From positions 1-8,019 of the forward strand of contig DLMV01000026.1 of assembly GCA_002478225.1 (NCBI GenBank): a stretch of DNA of 8,019 nt, read 5' to 3'. The DNA is from Deltaproteobacteria bacterium UBA7527. Lineage in GTDB: Bacteria; Desulfobacterota; Syntrophorhabdia; Syntrophorhabdales; Syntrophorhabdaceae. This document shows, one piece after another, positions 1-6,184 of this stretch. The notes beneath the pieces are model-generated. The model searched no databases. It was not told the origin of the DNA and saw only the letters and a program-made list of their open reading frames with translations. A program made the position numbers and the translations under genes. Positions within the stretch are counted from its first letter, which is position 1; every line of letters begins with the position of its first letter.

Positions 1-51
1 ATTTGGATTTAGATATTGTTTCGGGTTTGGTGCTTAGATATTAGTGCTTGC
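1..51. repeat. Degenerate AT-rich simple-sequence spacer
   Basis: This stretch carries short imperfect repeated words: TTAGATATT at 9-17 and again at 34-42, and GTGCTT at 30-35 and 44-49, mixed with related TTTGG and TTTCGGG words. It contains no gene. It looks like the low-complexity, word-repetitive spacer DNA found between genes in some environmental bacterial genomes; that likeness is from memory and unchecked. The window edge cuts it, so its full extent is unknown. Confidence 0.45.
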
Positions 52-90
52 ATTATTATGAGCCGGTTTTCCGTCTTGCACCGGATTCCC

Positions 91-120
91 TTGACTTAAG
101 GACTTTTTTTACGATAACAT
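91..120 (+). promoter_or_regulatory. Probable sigma70-type promoter for the cytochrome-resB-ccsA operon
   Basis: A TTGACT hexamer at 91-96 matches the -35 consensus at five of six bases. Two overlapping -10 candidates follow: GATAAC at 113-118 (16-nt spacer) and TAACAT at 115-120 (18-nt spacer), each matching TATAAT at four positions. Transcription would start near 125, giving a leader of about 20 nt that contains the GAGGTGA ribosome binding site at 134-140. The same TTGACT -35 hexamer occurs in the glnA promoter of this window. The start has not been mapped. Confidence 0.45.
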
Positions 121-143
121 GAGAAAAATTTTTGAGGTGAGCC

Positions 144-524
144 ATGAGAAGGTCGTTGCCTGCGGTCATACTGTGCGTTGCAGCGGTGTTTTTTGTTGTC
201 ATAACCATCAGCACGGCAGGCGCGCAAAAAAAGGCGCCGGAACCGATGACCCTTCTGCTCGAAGGGGCAAAGCTTCCGCCGACCCCCTTTTCGCATGCCA
301 CGCACGTCGAGAAGGCAAAGTTAGATTGCGTTGTGTGCCACCACAAAGACAAAGACCCGAAAGAACCGGACAAGTGTACTCAATGCCATCTCCTGAAAGA
401 GGTTAAAGACAATGCGATCCCGGCAAAGGACGCATTCCACAAGAATTGCCAGCCCTGTCACAAGGAAAGCGCGGGAAAAGGGGTCAAAGCGCCAACGAAA
501 TGTGCAGAGTGCCACAAGAAGTAG
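144..524 (+). CDS. Periplasmic tetrahaem cytochrome c, class III (c3/c7 type)
   Basis: A 126-residue exported multihaem cytochrome, expected to carry electrons in the periplasm between dehydrogenases or hydrogenases and membrane redox complexes. Residues 1-27 form a signal peptide (MRR, hydrophobic core, likely cleavage after AGA at 25-27). Four CXXCH haem c sites are visible at 62-66, 78-82, 102-106 and 120-124. Four further histidines can act as distal ligands: H51 and H54 in an F-S-H-A-T-H motif, H67 directly after the first CXXCH, and H99 in FH three residues before the third site. This is the classic c3 layout and supports four bis-His haems; trihaem c7 proteins lack one site. All four sites are CX2CH, whereas Desulfovibrio c3 often has two CX4CH sites. 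The mature part is short (about 99 residues) and lysine-rich. The start is supported by GAGGTGA at 134-140. The resB gene follows after 12 bp in the same reading frame, so this is probably a substrate of the adjacent maturation system. Confidence 0.93.
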   Translation: MRRSLPAVILCVAAVFFVVITISTAGAQKKAPEPMTLLLEGAKLPPTPFSHATHVEKAKLDCVVCHHKDKDPKEPDKCTQCHLLKEVKDNAIPAKDAFHKNCQPCHKESAGKGVKAPTKCAECHKK

Positions 525-527
525 CCT

Positions 528-539
528 GGAGGACAGCTG
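528..539 (+). promoter_or_regulatory. Ribosome binding site and CTG start of resB
   Basis: GGAGGA lies at 528-533 and CTG at 537-539, giving four bases between GGAGG and the codon. This spacing resembles other genes here: ccsA (GAGGAG, 4 nt), the deacetylase (AGGAGGG, 4 nt) and the cytochrome (GAGGTGA, 3 nt). No ATG, GTG or TTG occurs in the resB frame between the cytochrome stop (522-524) and 789. The codons after the CTG read TDRKKS, a typical short positively charged lead-in to the first helix. Confidence 0.6.
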
Positions 540-1820
540 ACAGACCGTAAAAAAAGCACAGCAGAAGCAGTCTACGACCTTGTCGCTTCGCTGCGATTTG
601 CCATACTTATCCTCTCCCTTATTGCCCTTGCCGCTGTCTTTGGAACAGTTATAAAACAGGGGGCGACCGCAGAAGAATATCTTGCCGCCTATTCCGCGAA
701 CACATATAAGATAATCAGCCTTCTTGGGCTTGACGACACATACCGTGCGCCGTGGTTTATTGCGCTCATCACCCTCTTTGCAATAAGCATGACCCTCTGC
801 ACCCTCCGCAGGCTGCTCTCTTTCGTTAAGGAGAAGAAGACGATCAGATTGCCCGACGAAGATAGATTGTCAAGGATGGACTTCCACTCCTATGTGCCGG
901 GAAAAGGTCTTGGCGAGACGGTCGGCATCCTGACGAAACATTACAGGCTGGCTGTCAATGGCGAACAGGGCGCTGTCCTTGAGAGGGGGAAGCTGTCAAG
1001 ATATGGGGTTTTTATTATCCATACAAGCATTATCGTCATACTCGCAGGGAGCTTTACAGGGCTGCTCTTTGGATACAGGGGGTTTGTGACCCTTAAGGTA
1101 GGCGAGACGAAGGACCGTTTAACGCTGCGCGGAAAGACCGCTGCCGAGATACCCCTTGGTTTTGCCTTGACGTGCAAAGATTTCAGGGTAAATTTTTACC
1201 CCACAGGAGAACCAAAGGATTACGTAAGCACCGTTGAAATAATAGAGAACGGAAAGGTTGTGCTCGGGAAAGAGATAAGGGTGAACGACCCCCTTTCCTA
1301 TAAGGGGATCCGGTTTTACCAGTCGAACTATGGCAGCGCCCCGGTCTTCTTCTTCAACGTAGGAGGAGAAAAGATAATCCTGACGGAACGGGAAGTCTTC
1401 AGGAAAAATGATCTTTTAATGATGGTTGCGCGTTTCGAGGGCAAGGTCCATGACTTTGGCCCCGGCGTTCTCGTTGCGTATCTTGACAATGGCGAACCAA
1501 AGGCCGCCTGGTTCCTGAAGAGCGTGGATCGCCTTAGAGAGCAAAAACTGCAGGGGGTGAAGGTAAGCCTCGTCGATATTCAGGAGCAACCCTACACCGG
1601 CCTTGAGGTGTCAAGGGACCCAGGGGTGTTCATAGTGTGGGCAGGATTTGCGCTTATGCTGCTCGGGCTGTATGTTAACTTTTTTTTGCAGCACAGAAGG
1701 ATCTATCTGTTGCGGGTATCCGAAGGATTGCTGGTGGCGGGGATGGCATCAAGGAACAGAGAGGACTTCAAAAAAGAGTTTGAAAAACTGACAGAGGAGA
1801 TCAATGGCCGTACATCATAA
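537..1820 (+). CDS. resB: ResB/Ccs1-family cytochrome c maturation protein (probable CTG start)
   Basis: The ResB (CcsB/Ccs1) half of the System II haem export and ligation complex, which with CcsA carries haem across the inner membrane and attaches it to CXXCH motifs. From the CTG the protein has 427 residues. TM1 spans about 20-39 after the family-like lead-in DLVASLRFAI, and TM2 about 72-92. TM3 spans about 158-178 and contains H162 (IIHTSI), a candidate haem-ligand histidine. A large periplasmic domain follows, with the family motif NDPLSYKGIRFYQSNYG at 250-266. TM4 spans about 364-384 and is followed by QHRR. The first ATG in frame is at 789, has no ribosome binding site and would delete TM1 and most of TM2, so it is rejected. 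The gene lies 12 bp after the cytochrome and overlaps ccsA by 17 bp. ResB identity is firm; the exact start is inference. Confidence 0.88.
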   Translation: MTDRKKSTAEAVYDLVASLRFAILILSLIALAAVFGTVIKQGATAEEYLAAYSANTYKIISLLGLDDTYRAPWFIALITLFAISMTLCTLRRLLSFVKEKKTIRLPDEDRLSRMDFHSYVPGKGLGETVGILTKHYRLAVNGEQGAVLERGKLSRYGVFIIHTSIIVILAGSFTGLLFGYRGFVTLKVGETKDRLTLRGKTAAEIPLGFALTCKDFRVNFYPTGEPKDYVSTVEIIENGKVVLGKEIRVNDPLSYKGIRFYQSNYGSAPVFFFNVGGEKIILTEREVFRKNDLLMMVARFEGKVHDFGPGVLVAYLDNGEPKAAWFLKSVDRLREQKLQGVKVSLVDIQEQPYTGLEVSRDPGVFIVWAGFALMLLGLYVNFFLQHRRIYLLRVSEGLLVAGMASRNREDFKKEFEKLTEEINGRTS

Positions 1821-2619
1821 GATCCTCGGGGTGGCGACATTATTATACCTCCTTGTCTTTTTTATCCATGTCCTCTACTTTTCTTTAAAGAAAGAGAGGG
1901 TTCTTGCCGTCGCGTGGATGATCATATACGCAACCATCTGCGTCCACACCCTTGGCATTGTTCTCCGCTGGATCGAGTCGTACAGGATGGGCGTCGGGCA
2001 CGTGCCCCTTGCAAACTTTTACGAGTCCCTCATCTTCTTTGCGTGGTCCGTAACGTTCATTCTTGTCGTGATGCGGAAGAAGATCTCCTATCCCGTGATC
2101 ACCATGTGCGCATCGCTGGCCTCCCTTTTTTTGATGGGATACGCCTCCATCTCGCCCTCTGTGGAAAAGAACATTCAGCCGCTGATCCCGGCGCTGCAGA
2201 GCAACTGGCTTCATGTCCATGTTGTCACCTGCTTTATCGCGTATGCGGCATTTGTCATATCTTTTATATGCGGCTCCCTGTATTTTGTTGAATGGAAGGG
2301 CGTTATCCCCCCGAAGGCGGTCCTCGAAGACATAAACTACCGAAGCGTGATCGTCGGTTTTTATATGCTCAGCGCAGGCATACTTACAGGCGCTGTATGG
2401 GCGCACTACGCCTGGGGTTCGTACTGGAGCTGGGACCCAAAAGAAACATGGTCATTGATAACATGGATAATATATGCTTTATTTTTACATGCAAGGATGG
2501 TAAGGGGCTGGCGTGAAAAGAGGATCGCATTGATCTCGATCATAGGTTTTATAAGTGTCGTCTTCACTTATTTTGGAGTAAATTTTATTCTTTCGGGGCT
2601 GCACAGCTACGCCACATGA
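1804..2619 (+). CDS. ccsA: Cytochrome c maturation protein CcsA (haem-handling membrane protein)
   Basis: A 271-residue polytopic membrane protein, partner of ResB in System II cytochrome c maturation. It belongs to the haem-handling protein family (CcmC/CcmF/CcsA), which presents haem at the outer face of the membrane through a tryptophan-rich loop. That WWD signature is visible at 204-216 (WGSYWSWDPKETW), followed by another helix. Other family marks are NFYES at 71-75, H137/H139 ahead of a helix, H229 (FLHAR) and the C-terminal GLHSYA with H267; the histidines flanking the WWD loop are the expected haem ligands. Several hydrophobic segments run the length of the protein (about 8-26, 36-54, 76-90, 97-113, 140-161, 182-200, 214-230, 240-263). 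The start is supported by GAGGAG at 1794-1799, and the gene begins inside the end of resB, implying coupled translation. No ResA- or CcdA-like thiol partner lies in the window. Confidence 0.93.
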   Translation: MAVHHKILGVATLLYLLVFFIHVLYFSLKKERVLAVAWMIIYATICVHTLGIVLRWIESYRMGVGHVPLANFYESLIFFAWSVTFILVVMRKKISYPVITMCASLASLFLMGYASISPSVEKNIQPLIPALQSNWLHVHVVTCFIAYAAFVISFICGSLYFVEWKGVIPPKAVLEDINYRSVIVGFYMLSAGILTGAVWAHYAWGSYWSWDPKETWSLITWIIYALFLHARMVRGWREKRIALISIIGFISVVFTYFGVNFILSGLHSYAT

Positions 2620-3440
2620 AAAAGAAGAGACCAAAAAGCCTGGTATTGTTTGGGAACGGCATAAACTGCGAATATGAAACCGCCTATGCCAACAGGCTCG
2701 CCGGATTCGACGCCGACCTCCTTCACATAGACCGCTTGATGGAAAGTCCGAAAGATATTCGACGCTATTCCTTTATCAATTTCCCCGGCGGCTTTCTTGA
2801 CGGAGACGACCTTGGTTCTGCCAAAGCGCAGGCGGTGAAATGGCGATATCAGAGGCTAAGCGGCTCAACGGAGAGGTTCGTCGATGAACTGATAAGGTTC
2901 GCCGCCGACGGCGGGATACTGCTCGGCATATGCAACGGATTCCAGCTCCTTGTAAAGACCGGACTGCTCCCGGCAACGGGCGGCGCATATGGAAGACAGA
3001 CCGTAACGCTGACGTCAAACGACTCAGGAAGGTTTGAGGATAGATGGGTATACCTCAAGATCAATCAACTTTCCCGTTGCATATTTACCCGTGATATGGA
3101 TAAAATTTATCTTCCTGTAAGACACGGCGAAGGGAAATGCATTGCAGACAGCCCCGGGACCATCGGGCAGATAAAAGAAGGCGGCCATATAGTTCTGCAG
3201 TATGCCGACGAGAAGGGAAGGGTTACCGATGAATATCCTTATAGCCCCAACGGTTCGACAGAAGCGATCGCCGGCCTGTGCGATGCATCGGGGCACATCT
3301 TCGGGCTCATGCCGCACCCGGAGGGGTTTATCCATTATACCCAGCATCCAAGGTGGATGCGGGAGCCCATTAAAGAGACAGGGGGGGATGGGTTGAGAAT
3401 ATTCAAGAATGCATATAGATTTGTTTCAGAAAATCAATAG
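2616..3440 (+). CDS. purQ: Phosphoribosylformylglycinamidine synthase, glutaminase subunit PurQ
   Basis: A 274-residue class I glutamine amidotransferase. It hydrolyses glutamine and passes ammonia to PurL, which converts FGAR to FGAM in purine synthesis in the cytoplasm. The nucleophile C106 sits in GICNGFQ (104-110), and the His-Glu pair H234 and E236 in PHPE (233-236). PurQ-specific marks are FPGGF at 56-60 followed by GDDLGSAKAQA, and SPNGSTEAIAGLC at 210-222. It is longer than the roughly 225-residue Bacillus-type PurQ, with extra sequence after position 70 and at about 195-215, so it is a longer PurQ variant. The ATG overlaps the ccsA stop in ATGA (2616-2619). No strong ribosome binding site precedes it, so translation is probably coupled to ccsA. 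No other purine gene lies in the window, so PurL and PurS must be elsewhere. Its place after a cytochrome maturation pair has no obvious functional reason. Confidence 0.92.
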   Translation: MKKKRPKSLVLFGNGINCEYETAYANRLAGFDADLLHIDRLMESPKDIRRYSFINFPGGFLDGDDLGSAKAQAVKWRYQRLSGSTERFVDELIRFAADGGILLGICNGFQLLVKTGLLPATGGAYGRQTVTLTSNDSGRFEDRWVYLKINQLSRCIFTRDMDKIYLPVRHGEGKCIADSPGTIGQIKEGGHIVLQYADEKGRVTDEYPYSPNGSTEAIAGLCDASGHIFGLMPHPEGFIHYTQHPRWMREPIKETGGDGLRIFKNAYRFVSENQ

Positions 3441-3451
3441 GAGGTATTCCC

Positions 3452-3736
3452 ATGAATAAAATGGACATCATCAACAAGCTTGCCGGCGACATCAACGTGA
3501 ACCAGAAGATAGCAAAAATAGCAGTTGATACGATTATCGATAGCGTGAAAAAGGCTATCATAAATAATGAACGAGTAGAGATAAGGGGCTTTGGAAGCTT
3601 TACCCTGAGAGAGTATAAGGCATACAAAGGAAGAAACCCGAAAAGCGGCGAGATGGTCAACGTTGAACCTAAAAAACTCCCTTATTTCAAGGTGGGCAAG
3701 GAACTGAAAGAGATGATATGGAAAGACTCTATATAG
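3452..3736 (+). CDS. HU/IHF-family nucleoid DNA-binding protein
   Basis: A 94-residue DNA-bending protein of the HU/IHF family, working as a homo- or heterodimer to compact DNA and assist replication, recombination or transcription. The N-terminal helical part (1-40) is followed by the signature RGFGSF at 45-50. The beta-arm motif GRNPKSGE is at 60-67, with P63 as the intercalating proline, and the C-terminal end reads LPYFKVGKELKE (76-87). The REYKAYKGRNPKSGE arm is closer to IHF subunits than to typical HU, but sequence alone does not separate them. A strong ribosome binding site, AGGAGGT at 3439-3445, lies six bases before the ATG and overlaps the purQ stop, so the gene probably belongs to the upstream transcript. 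It ends 16 bp from the stop of the convergent deacetylase-family gene. Confidence 0.9.
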   Translation: MNKMDIINKLAGDINVNQKIAKIAVDTIIDSVKKAIINNERVEIRGFGSFTLREYKAYKGRNPKSGEMVNVEPKKLPYFKVGKELKEMIWKDSI

Positions 3737-3752
3737 CAGCAGGGTGTCGGAA

Positions 3753-4787
3753 CTAAAAATCCCCCCAGCGGGTGCTCAGAAGATTTTTCAACTTTTTCAC
3801 CGTCTGCGTTATCTCACTCGAAGGACCCTTTTTCTTGATGTAGGAATAGGCAGGATCCCCCTTCATCTCTGTTATCACTGCCTTCACAGAGCTCGCAAGA
3901 CCCGAAAGGTCATAACCGCCCTCAAGCGCAAAAAGCGCCATGCCCTTTGAGTGCTTCTTTGCGATCTCAAGGAGCACTTTCGTCATCATGGCGTATCCCC
4001 CCTCGGTCACACCCATGCCGCCAAGGGGGTCATTATAATAGGCATCAAAACCCGCAGAAACAAGGACCATTTCCGGTTTATAGATGTCCGAGACAGGCAC
4101 AAGGACTTCCCGGAAGGCATAGAGATAATCCTCATCGGACATGCCGTATGACATGGGCACGTTGATGGTGTACCCTTCGCCGTCGCCTTCTCCTATCTCC
4201 TCATACCATCCGGTTCCGGGGTAATAAGGATATTGATGCGCTGAAAAGTAGAGGACCGTTGCATCCCTGTAAAAACTATGCTGCGTCCCGTTGCCGTGAT
4301 GAAGGTCAAAGTCGACGATGAGGATCTTCTTTGCATTATACTGTTTTTCCAGGTATCGTGCGCCGATGGCAATATTATTAAAGATACAAAAACCCATAGC
4401 CCGGTCACGCTCTGCGTGGTGACCCGGCGGCCTCACAAGGGCAAAGGCGCTCTGTATCTCGGACGCCTCCAGCTTGTCTATGAGGCTTAAGACGCCTCCT
4501 GCCGCAAAACAGGATGCCTCAAATGTCTTGGGAGAGGTGACCGTATCAGGGTCGAGTCGCTTCGAAGGTTTGCCGCTCGTCGCCGCAATGTAATCGATGT
4601 AGGCGGCATTATGGTTGAGGGCGATCTCTTCGCGGGTTGCCCTCCGTGGCGGCACCATGACGATGCCTTCATCGCTCATGGTTTCCAGCATCGAGTAAAT
4701 GGAACGCAACCTGTTAGGATTCTCGGGATGGTAGTCATCAGTGATGTGTTCCAAAAAGAGATCATCCTTTACAATGCCAACGCTCAT
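3753..4787 (-). CDS. Histone deacetylase-family zinc amidohydrolase (AcuC/acetylpolyamine hydrolase-like)
   Basis: A 344-residue cytoplasmic zinc hydrolase of the arginase/deacetylase fold that removes acetyl groups from lysine side chains or small amines. The catalytic set looks complete: H123-H124 in RPPGHHAE, the zinc-binding D161 and H163 in DFDLHHGNG, the third ligand D248 in AGFDAYYND, and the transition-state tyrosine Y292 in EGGYD. GFCIFNN (132-138) and LGGMG (255-259) are further class II-like marks. Length is normal for the bacterial family. AGGAGGG on the minus strand (4792-4798) lies four bases before the start, and a perfect TATAAT lies 51 bp upstream. The substrate cannot be read from sequence; acetylated proteins, acetylpolyamines and AcuC-type regulation of acetyl-CoA synthetase are all possible. 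It converges on the HU/IHF gene with a 16-bp gap and no visible terminator. It lies downstream of the aminotransferase but probably has its own promoter. Confidence 0.92.
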   Translation of the reverse strand: MSVGIVKDDLFLEHITDDYHPENPNRLRSIYSMLETMSDEGIVMVPPRRATREEIALNHNAAYIDYIAATSGKPSKRLDPDTVTSPKTFEASCFAAGGVLSLIDKLEASEIQSAFALVRPPGHHAERDRAMGFCIFNNIAIGARYLEKQYNAKKILIVDFDLHHGNGTQHSFYRDATVLYFSAHQYPYYPGTGWYEEIGEGDGEGYTINVPMSYGMSDEDYLYAFREVLVPVSDIYKPEMVLVSAGFDAYYNDPLGGMGVTEGGYAMMTKVLLEIAKKHSKGMALFALEGGYDLSGLASSVKAVITEMKGDPAYSYIKKKGPSSEITQTVKKLKNLLSTRWGDF

Positions 4788-4837
4788 ACGTCCCTCCTGT
4801 ATGACAGGATAGTAGGTTTTTCGTGAAAAAGCAAGGC

Positions 4838-4868
4838 ATTATAAAGGCAGTGAATAGTGAACGGTGAA
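4838..4868 (-). promoter_or_regulatory. Possible promoter of the deacetylase-family gene
   Basis: On the minus strand a perfect TATAAT lies at 4843-4838. The best upstream match is TTCACC at 4868-4863 (four of six bases of TTGACA), with a long 19-nt spacer. Transcription would start near 4831, leaving a leader of about 44 nt with the AGGAGGG site. The -35 candidate lies inside the heptamer repeat, which offers several TTCAC words in register. The -10 is convincing; the -35 is not. Confidence 0.4.
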
Positions 4869-4877
4869 TAGTGCATA
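4850..4877. repeat. Four degenerate heptamer tandem repeats (GTGAATA type)
   Basis: Four consecutive seven-base units read GTGAATA (4850-4856), GTGAACG (4857-4863), GTGAATA (4864-4870) and GTGCATA (4871-4877). The first and third are identical; the second and fourth differ from them at two and one positions. The array borders a run of A and lies just upstream of a TATAAT on the minus strand. Confidence 0.75.
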
Positions 4878-4886
4878 GCAAGAAGC

Positions 4887-4903
4887 AAAAAAAAAAAAAA
4901 AAA
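4887..4903. repeat. Run of 17 consecutive A
   Basis: Seventeen uninterrupted A bases on the + strand (T on the minus strand). It lies nine bases past the heptamer repeats and is the longest homopolymer in the window. Such tracts change length easily in replication and are often miscounted by sequencers, so the exact length is uncertain. On the minus strand it could act as a bendable or terminator-like T tract, but no good hairpin sits directly before it. Confidence 0.8.
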
Positions 4904-5010
4904 CAAAGAGACAACTTACGGGTGTTCCGCCATGAACCGTGAGCCGCCTTTCTCCCCTTCCGCCGAACGCCAGACACCGAACGGGTTATCCCCCCATGAC
5001 ATGCCCGGAT

Positions 5011-6162
5011 TTAAAGCCCGGAAAGCCACTTCTCAAGCCTGTTACACCCCTCTTTAAGCCTTTCGATGCCTGTCGCGTAGGAGAAGCGGACGTGTGTGCC
5101 GGCCCTGAAGGAGCCAAAATCGTATCCCGGGGTAAGGGCTACCCCGGCCTCATCAAGCGCCCTTTGGGTAAATACCATGCTGTCAATCCCCCAACGCTCG
5201 ATCCCTGCGTATATATAAAAGGCCCCCTCGGGATTGATGGGTATATGGAACCCAAGGTCTTTTAGCCTCGGGATCAGAAAATCCCTTCTCTCCTCATACG
5301 TTCTTCTCATGCGGCCGAGCTGTTCCGAATCGTCAAAGGCGCACACAGCAGCATATTGTGATATTGAAGGCGGGGATATGAAGAGGTTTTGAGCGAATTT
5401 TTGTATTGGCCTTACGAGTTCGCGGGGCACCACCATCCATCCAAGCCTCCACCCGGTCATGGCGTATGTCTTTGAGAAACCATTTACCACGATAATGTTG
5501 TCAGAGATGGCAAGGGCGCTTTTGGGCCTGCGCCCGTATGTAAGGCCGAGATAGATCTCATCGACGACAAGGAGATTGCCCTCCACGGCAAGGCTCTCAT
5601 AAAGCCCCGACAAGGTCCCTTCCCCATAAACGGTGCCTGTCGGGTTCGATGGGTTGGCGAGGACGAGAAGGTCGGGGCAGCAACCCAGCGAACCGAGGTG
5701 GCCCCGCGTTACCTCGAATCCCGTTTCCTCCGATACCGGTATGGAGAGGATCTCGCAGTCAAGGAGCGACGCAATGTTCTTATAACAGGGGTAGCCCGGA
5801 TCGGATATGCCAAGAGACCTTCCCCGTTCAAGGAGGGCGCAGAAGAGAAGCAGAAGGGCCCCGGAGGTCCCGTTTGTGATGACGATCCTCTCAGGGGGGA
5901 CGACCATCCCGTCCGTTTCCCAATAGTGTTGGGAGATCCTTTTTCGTAGTTCCGGGAGGCCAAGGCTGTGCGTATAAAAGGTGCGGTCCTCGCTGATCGA
6001 CCGGATCCCCTCTTCCTTGACCGGGGAAGGGGAGGGGAAATCCGGCTCACCGACCTCCATATGAACGATATTCTTGCCCTTTGCTTCCATTTCTTTGGCT
6101 TTTTCAAGAAGTTCCATGACGTAGAAAGGCGCAATCACATCTGTTCTTTTCGCAATCTTCAT
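5011..6162 (-). CDS. PLP-dependent class I/II aminotransferase (AspC-like fold type I)
   Basis: A 383-residue cytoplasmic aminotransferase, moving an amino group between an amino acid and a 2-oxo acid through pyridoxal phosphate. Visible marks are GEPDF at 38-42, NPSNPTG at 170-176 (N173 contacts the cofactor ring side), DEIY at 201-204 (D201 pairs with the pyridine nitrogen, Y204 with its oxygen), GFSKTYAMTGWRLGW at 228-242 with the Schiff-base lysine K231 and phosphate-binding R239, and HVRFSYA at 357-363 with R359 for the substrate carboxylate. Length is typical. I start it at 6162, where MKIAKRTDVI begins with GGGAGG just upstream (6171-6166). The frame stays open back to 6348, but that extension has no family likeness and runs through the gene's own promoter and into glnA. 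Substrate is not readable; aspartate, alanine or a broad range are all possible. Its divergence from glnA suggests an amino-nitrogen role but is not proof. Confidence 0.9.
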   Translation of the reverse strand: MKIAKRTDVIAPFYVMELLEKAKEMEAKGKNIVHMEVGEPDFPSPSPVKEEGIRSISEDRTFYTHSLGLPELRKRISQHYWETDGMVVPPERIVITNGTSGALLLLFCALLERGRSLGISDPGYPCYKNIASLLDCEILSIPVSEETGFEVTRGHLGSLGCCPDLLVLANPSNPTGTVYGEGTLSGLYESLAVEGNLLVVDEIYLGLTYGRRPKSALAISDNIIVVNGFSKTYAMTGWRLGWMVVPRELVRPIQKFAQNLFISPPSISQYAAVCAFDDSEQLGRMRRTYEERRDFLIPRLKDLGFHIPINPEGAFYIYAGIERWGIDSMVFTQRALDEAGVALTPGYDFGSFRAGTHVRFSYATGIERLKEGCNRLEKWLSGL

Positions 6163-6184
6163 AAGCCTCCCTTTATATGACTGC

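Larger units (their letters stand above)
4788..5010. other. 223-bp spacer between deacetylase-family gene and aminotransferase gene
   Basis: No credible gene is present here. On the minus strand it holds, in order after the aminotransferase stop, about 100 bp of unassigned sequence, a run of 17 T, the heptamer repeat, a TATAAT element and the AGGAGGG site of the deacetylase-family gene. A weak interrupted inverted repeat (GTTC at 4924-4927 with GAAC at 4934-4937) lies more than 30 bases from the T run and is not a convincing terminator. It is the longest stretch between genes in the window. Confidence 0.6.

Noticed and set aside
549..555. A7 run near the resB start as a frameshift or assembly error hiding a normal start
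   Set aside because: Both other frames close just upstream (TGA at 538, TAA at 548), and the sequence on both sides of the run reads smoothly in the resB frame, so no shift is needed.
789..1820. resB starting at the first ATG (343 residues)
   Set aside because: It has no ribosome binding site and would remove TM1 and most of TM2, although clear ResB-like sequence continues upstream in frame to 537.
1885..2406. 173-residue minus-strand frame opposite ccsA
   Set aside because: It lies entirely antisense to a conserved membrane-protein gene and has no recognisable domain, so it is a shadow frame. The same applies to the minus-strand frames at 6373-7041 and 7432-7953.
3737..3752. Bidirectional terminator between the HU/IHF and deacetylase-family genes
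   Set aside because: The 16-bp gap and its flanks contain no credible stem-loop with a T tract in either direction.
4887..4940. Rho-independent terminator of the aminotransferase using the T17 tract on the minus strand
   Set aside because: The only inverted repeat nearby (GTTC/GAAC with a bulge) is weak and more than 20 bases from the T run, so the geometry is wrong.
4762..4977. 71-residue minus-strand frame rich in F, across the spacer
   Set aside because: It is translated from the T17 tract and heptamer repeat, has no domain and no plausible start signal.
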